This document shows, piece after piece, positions 60,306-64,000 of a stretch of DNA of 64,000 bases. Within the stretch, counting starts at the first letter, position 1; every line of letters starts with the position of its first letter. Below the pieces are notes generated by a model that had not been told where the DNA came from, did not search any database, and worked only from the letters and a program-made list of their open reading frames with translations. The translations under genes were made by a program, and so were the position numbers. Origin of the DNA: Symbiodinium natans (Eukaryota; Sar; Dinophyceae; Suessiales; Symbiodiniaceae); assembly GCA_905221605.1 (NCBI GenBank), contig CAJNDS010000351.1, positions 95,383 through 159,382 of the forward strand. The letters run 5' to 3'.

Positions 60306-60850
60306 CTATTCCTGCTGCGTCCGACCATTGGGGTAAACCTGCAGGATCGGGTGTTGCACAGGGATGTTCCGTTGCGCCGCCTGGGTCTCGGGATCCTCGC
60401 CCTCAACACCCCCTCCCCCCCCCCCTGGCAGTCGTCTCTTGAACCGCTTGCGGGCCAGTTGGCATTGTTGTCCATCTCCCGCTCCCGTGTCATCTCCGCC
60501 CTCACATTCCATACATTGCATGGAATGGTTCTCATCATCATCGTCTTCACTACGAGCGATGTCGTCGTCCGGGCCTTCGAGATCATCCGACCCCTCAGAG
60601 TTATGCGTTTCCAGCAACCCTCCCACCCCCGGTTCTGTGTCCTTGGGTGGATTTGTATGCAGACGCTTGTATGTCAGGCGCGGGCTTGGTTTAGGGCCTT
60701 GGGCGAATTCACGCAAATGCCTTAGCCATAAGATGTCATCAGCCCAATTAACCTCAACTTCCTGTCCTCGTCCGGATTGTCATCACCGCCAATGCCCGTC
60801 AACTCCGAAATGAGCTGAAATGCCATGGAAATCAGGCGCTTCTTCAGCTC
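60306..60850 (-). CDS. Last exon of the five-exon minus gene, with a frame break
   Basis: Acceptor TTTCAG|G (60850) opens ELKKRLISMAFQLISELTGI, GGDDNPDED. Around 60755-60765 the reading moves to another frame: EVEVNWADDILWLRHLREFA, QGPKPSPRLTYKRLHTNPPK, then an acidic stretch (SEDDDDENHS) and a basic one (ARKRFKRRLPGGGGGG), to a stop at 60306. Phase matches the exon 61310-61522. A one-base indel or short intron must lie at the join. Product unknown; the acidic/basic tail suggests a nuclear protein. Confidence 0.52.
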
Positions 60851-61309
60851 CTGAAATGTTGGATTGGGAGGCTGTGATGAGGGTTTGGCTTTAACTTTTG
60901 CGTCAGCTTGGCGGCCTCCAAGAAACCCGAGCCTTGTAGTGGCTTGAGGCGGCTTGAGTGTTTAGGAGGTTTAGGCAGGGTTGCCCACCAACTGCAGGGA
61001 AGCTTCAGCCTTGACCACTTGCGCAGCTTCAAGCATCATGCGCTTGCCTTGGGGCCCAGATGGGCTTCGACAGACGAAACACGAACATCCCTGTCTCAAA
61101 GACAGGCTGCAGCGGCTACAGTACAGCTCATTCTGTCCGGATCGTGTTATTTCTGGGGTCTCGCCCCGTCTTTTCTCCAGTCCACTCACATCGTCATGGC
61201 GCCGCGCTGTGTCATCAGCGGTGCTCCAGCCAGTCGGACAGTCTGTGCTCAAATTTTGCGTGCTGTCAAAAAGTCCCAGATCCGATGCTGGCGTCCTCTC
61301 ACCTATCAC

Positions 61310-61522
61310 TTGGAAAGCTATGAACTGCAGGGGACACTGTGCCCTCATTGATGATAGCTCCAAGCATTGGATCAGACCGTAAACCATGGAAAGACCCGGA
61401 ACCAACTGTTGAAGTGCCAGGCGGCCCATAGCCCTCAGCTGGACCGTGATGGCATGCATGAGCGCCTTCTTAAGTCTGGGGGTGTCCATAGTGCGGATCA
61501 TGTCAACGTACTGCGTCGCCAC
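61310..61522 (-). CDS. Internal exon of the five-exon gene
   Basis: Acceptor CAACAG|G (61522) and donor TTCCAA|GTGATA (61310/61309) bound 71 codons: VATQYVDMIRTMDTPRLKKA, LMHAITVQLRAMGRLALQQL, VPGLSMVYGLIQCLELSSMR and 11 more. All-helical. The donor, rather than AG|GTGAGA 7 nt on, is chosen because it alone keeps phase with 60850. Confidence 0.57.
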
Positions 61523-62722
61523 CTGTTGCAGAGGTCTCGATCTCCGGAAGACCGAAGCTCCCGAATTCAGGTTTCTTGGCCTTCAGGCGGTTTCTTGAGC
61601 GTCGTGTTCATCGAGTGTTTGGAGGCCCAATTTCACGAACTGCCACCTGAGGGCAAGTTCCCACAGCAACTATATTCCTGACGACACCTACCAAGATTCC
61701 CAGACGCAGCGTACCTGGGCGCAGCGGGGGGGGGACCCGCCACCTTGTTAAAAGCCGTCGTCGCACCAGCTTTGTTTCAAGTCCTGGTTGCGCGATGTTG
61801 CGCGGCAATGCGCGAGCCACCTGCCCACTTTAGGAATATGACATATGACATATGACGTATAGACCTTGTCGAGTGAGCCTTGTCGCAAACCCAGTTTTTG
61901 CTGCAAGCCTTGTCGCGCCGTGCCCGCGCGCGCCTAGTACCCAAGCCCGAACATTTTCTGACCGCTTCCTATTCGGGGGCCGAACAACACGGGCAACACT
62001 GGGTCAAGTAAAACCGTGCAGCTTGCGCTTCCTTCAAACAAACACAGAAGGATGTTGGTTGTCGATAGCATTTCTCTTGAGGGTGCAGAATGGTACAGAT
62101 GTGGGGCAGTCAGAAATCATGCCTGCGCCTTATTTAAGTCACCGTGCAAAGTTTAGGTGCAAGATTGTGCAAGAAAGCTGAAACGCACTTGTGGACGCGG
62201 CGGGCCAAAGCTTGTCAAGGCTTCGCAGCTCTGGACTCAATGCACCCTCGACCTGAAAATGCCCCAGGCACGGTCACATCAGAATTGGGCGGAGCAGTTG
62301 AGCCTCGAGCATCTTTGGCATCTCCTCCGAGAAGCCCTGCCGCGAGCAGCTGAGACTTGCTTCTGCGTGTACTCAGCTTGTGGCGTGGCACACCGAACTT
62401 CTCTGGCAAGTGACACCCAAACGGGATGTGAGAAAGAACTTACAAGGACGCGTCGCGCTTATCAGCCTTTTTTGTTTTCTGGGGGACCTGCAGTTCTTGC
62501 GAAGTAGCCCAGGACATGACTCAGAAGTTGGGTTTCTGAAGTTTTGCGGCAAGTTGAAGGTTTTTGGGGCACTTTTTGGTTTGGGGCTCTGCCACTGAAG
62601 CTGCTGAAAAGGTTTGAGGACCCGTGCCAAACGAGCCTACGCCTGCCCACGCCATCCAATCACCCAACAACTCTCAGGAAGTTTTGCCGACATCACTCGG
62701 CTGGGCTTGAAGCTAGGGGGGC

Positions 62723-62812
62723 CTTCAGCTTGATGAAGAGGTCGCTGTTCACCGTTGCCATCAAATCGTCTTTCACCTGCTCGCCCAATGCCACCCAACA
62801 TTCGGTGTGATG
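62723..62812 (-). CDS. Internal exon with GC donor, five-exon gene
   Basis: Acceptor TGAAAG| (62813-62815) and GC donor CTGAAG|GCCCCC (62723/62722) bound 30 codons: HHTECWVALGEQVKDDLMAT, VNSDLFIKLK. Phase 0 at both ends, compatible with 61522. Confidence 0.48.
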
Positions 62813-63148
62813 CTTTCAGCCCGAGAATTACGTTGATGCATCACGGTGACTCATGCTGCACCTGCAAACCACTATGAGATGTCATGTACGTCGGTCATCC
62901 CCACCCCAAGGCCCCAAGGCTAGCCCATGCGCGAGCCGTGTACATCTCGAATACAAGCAAATATTGCTATCAGGATGCTTCACCGCAGGACTCTCCAGGT
63001 TGTTCTGCGATAATGAGCACTGCAAGCATTCTCTGAACGAACTCTTTGGGGGTCACTCCAGTCACTCTAGGGAGACTTGGCGGGGGCAGCGGGGGCCGGC
63101 GCCAGCTGGCAGTTTAAGCAACAAACAGCCTGTAAAAGATGTGGGAAC

Positions 63149-63173
63149 AAACACACACACACACACACACAAG
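63149..63173 (+). repeat. (AC)n array
   Basis: About 12 AC units. A matching (GT)n of nine units lies at 57196-57214. Confidence 0.95.
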
Positions 63174-63254
63174 CACAAGAAGCTGACCTAGAGACTGCCT
63201 GAAAGCACCCTGAAGCCCAAAGGTGCGCATCTAGTCATCGGATACGGCACTGAC

Positions 63255-63302
63255 ATGAGATCGTTGATGCCCAGCTCAACCTGAAGCTCTTCGATTTTCA
63301 AC
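63255..63302 (-). CDS. Short internal exon, five-exon gene
   Basis: Acceptor GTCAAG|G (63302) and donor CTCAT|GTCAGT (63255/63254) bound LKIEELQVELGINDL (1 nt in, 2 nt out). Coiled-coil-like. Grouping with neighbours is by strand and spacing. Confidence 0.42.
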
Positions 63303-63649
63303 CTTGACAGGTTGGATTTGGGCCAAGGCTCTGGGATGGGTCCCAGGCTGCGGTCGTGAGCACAGGAGCTCTTGCGCTACTCTTACAGGGACCTGAGGGA
63401 CTTCAGGGATTGTAGGAGAAGCACCAAAACGAGAGGTTGCCCAAAAAGGTCAACAACTCCCAAACCCTCAAACTCAGCCCCACAAAGCCCCCTCACTCTA
63501 AAACCCTATCAATTTGAGGTATGTGCTATGGCCGGTCATTCGTCCGAAGGGTCCGCACACATCTTGAAAAAAAAACGAGCCCCAAAAAACTCTAGACCCG
63601 TCAGCTCACCAAACGATTTCGGCAAGCAGTCGACTCAAGGCATCCCAGC

Positions 63650-63732
63650 CTGATGTCCTTTTCCATCTTCAGCTTCATCTCATCAACCCTGAGGTTCACC
63701 TGAAGGTCGAAACTTCGATCCTTTAGACTTCG
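63650..63732 (-). CDS. Internal exon with GC donor, first of the five-exon gene
   Basis: Acceptor CAACAG| (63733-63735) and GC donor CATCAG|GCTGGG (63650/63649) bound RSLKDRSFDLQVNLRVDEMK, LKMEKDI plus 2 nt. A second acceptor CTTCAG|G lies inside. Charged helix. Confidence 0.47.
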
Positions 63733-63869
63733 CTGTTGTTGAAAGGGGAGGGGGGGGAGGGGGCTTTGGGGCTTTGGGGCTTGTGGTAAATATGGGTAGC
63801 ATTCCATGTGCGAGGCGAAGAAGTTGCTGACACATTGAATGAGAGCAGCATTGTAACTGAAGTAATCTA

Positions 63870-64000
63870 CCTACCTCTCTCTCCCTCTCTCTTCTTTCTC
63901 TTCTCTCTCTTCTCTCTCTCTTCTCTCTCTTCTCTCTCCTCTCTCTCCTCTCTCTCCTCTCTCTCCTCTCTCTCCTCTCTCTCCTCTCTCTCCTCTCTCT
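63870..64000 (-). repeat. CT / CTCTCTCCT array, 9-bp period, runs off the window
   Basis: Irregular CTCTCT and TTCTCT units become a regular CTCTCTCCT repeat from about 63930 that continues past the window end. The plus strand is again the pyrimidine strand. Confidence 0.96.

Overview
This window looks like nuclear DNA of a dinoflagellate. The decisive evidence is at 21241-21272. On the minus strand the last 17 nt of the dinoflagellate spliced leader (SL) stand directly upstream of a protein phosphatase 2C (PP2C) reading frame, followed by a second, eroded SL fragment. That arrangement is the known signature of a trans-spliced mRNA that was copied back into the genome. Other traits agree: very many microsatellites, no bacterial-style gene packing, short exons with AG|G acceptors and some GC donors, and degenerate TTTAGGG-type words scattered through introns and spacers. 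I cannot name the genus. Perkinsids use a similar SL, so they are a less likely alternative.

Exons were called by eye. I required an open frame with protein-like composition, a 3' splice site (usually AG|G) and a GT or GC donor in a workable phase. They are mostly 35-220 nt, and most read on the minus strand from about 1 kb to 64 kb. This suggests a unidirectional cluster of multi-exon genes, with a few plus-strand candidates (39.7, 44.6, 46.2, 59.4 kb). Because one strand is favoured by these calls, some overlapping plus-strand frames may have been set aside wrongly. Apart from PP2C and one fragment resembling a Cys-rich DUF4215 repeat, no exon product was recognised. Gene boundaries and first/last exons are uncertain throughout.

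Layout: 1-6 kb, scattered minus exons, a GGT array and the DUF4215-like exon. 6.5-7 kb and 11.7-12.4 kb, long TG/TC arrays. 7-16 kb, minus exons. 16-18.7 kb, 10-bp-period polypyrimidine arrays, two SINE-like elements and a short-intron gene (17.2-18.3 kb). 19.2-21.4 kb, the PP2C retrocopy. 22-36.7 kb, many minus exons, including a clear three-exon chain at 24.4-24.8 kb. 36.9-38.4 kb, a 1.5-kb polypyrimidine region with a coding island inside it. 38.7-50 kb, mixed exons, low-complexity stretches and an AT-rich patch. 50-53 kb, AT-rich, with a TACA array and a 61-bp minisatellite. 53-64 kb, minus exons again, including a probable five-exon gene (63.7-60.3 kb).

No functional pathway links these genes. 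Dinoflagellate polycistronic transcription with SL trans-splicing could express such an array, but the window shows no promoters I can defend. I found no tRNA, rRNA, CRISPR or bacterial mobile element.
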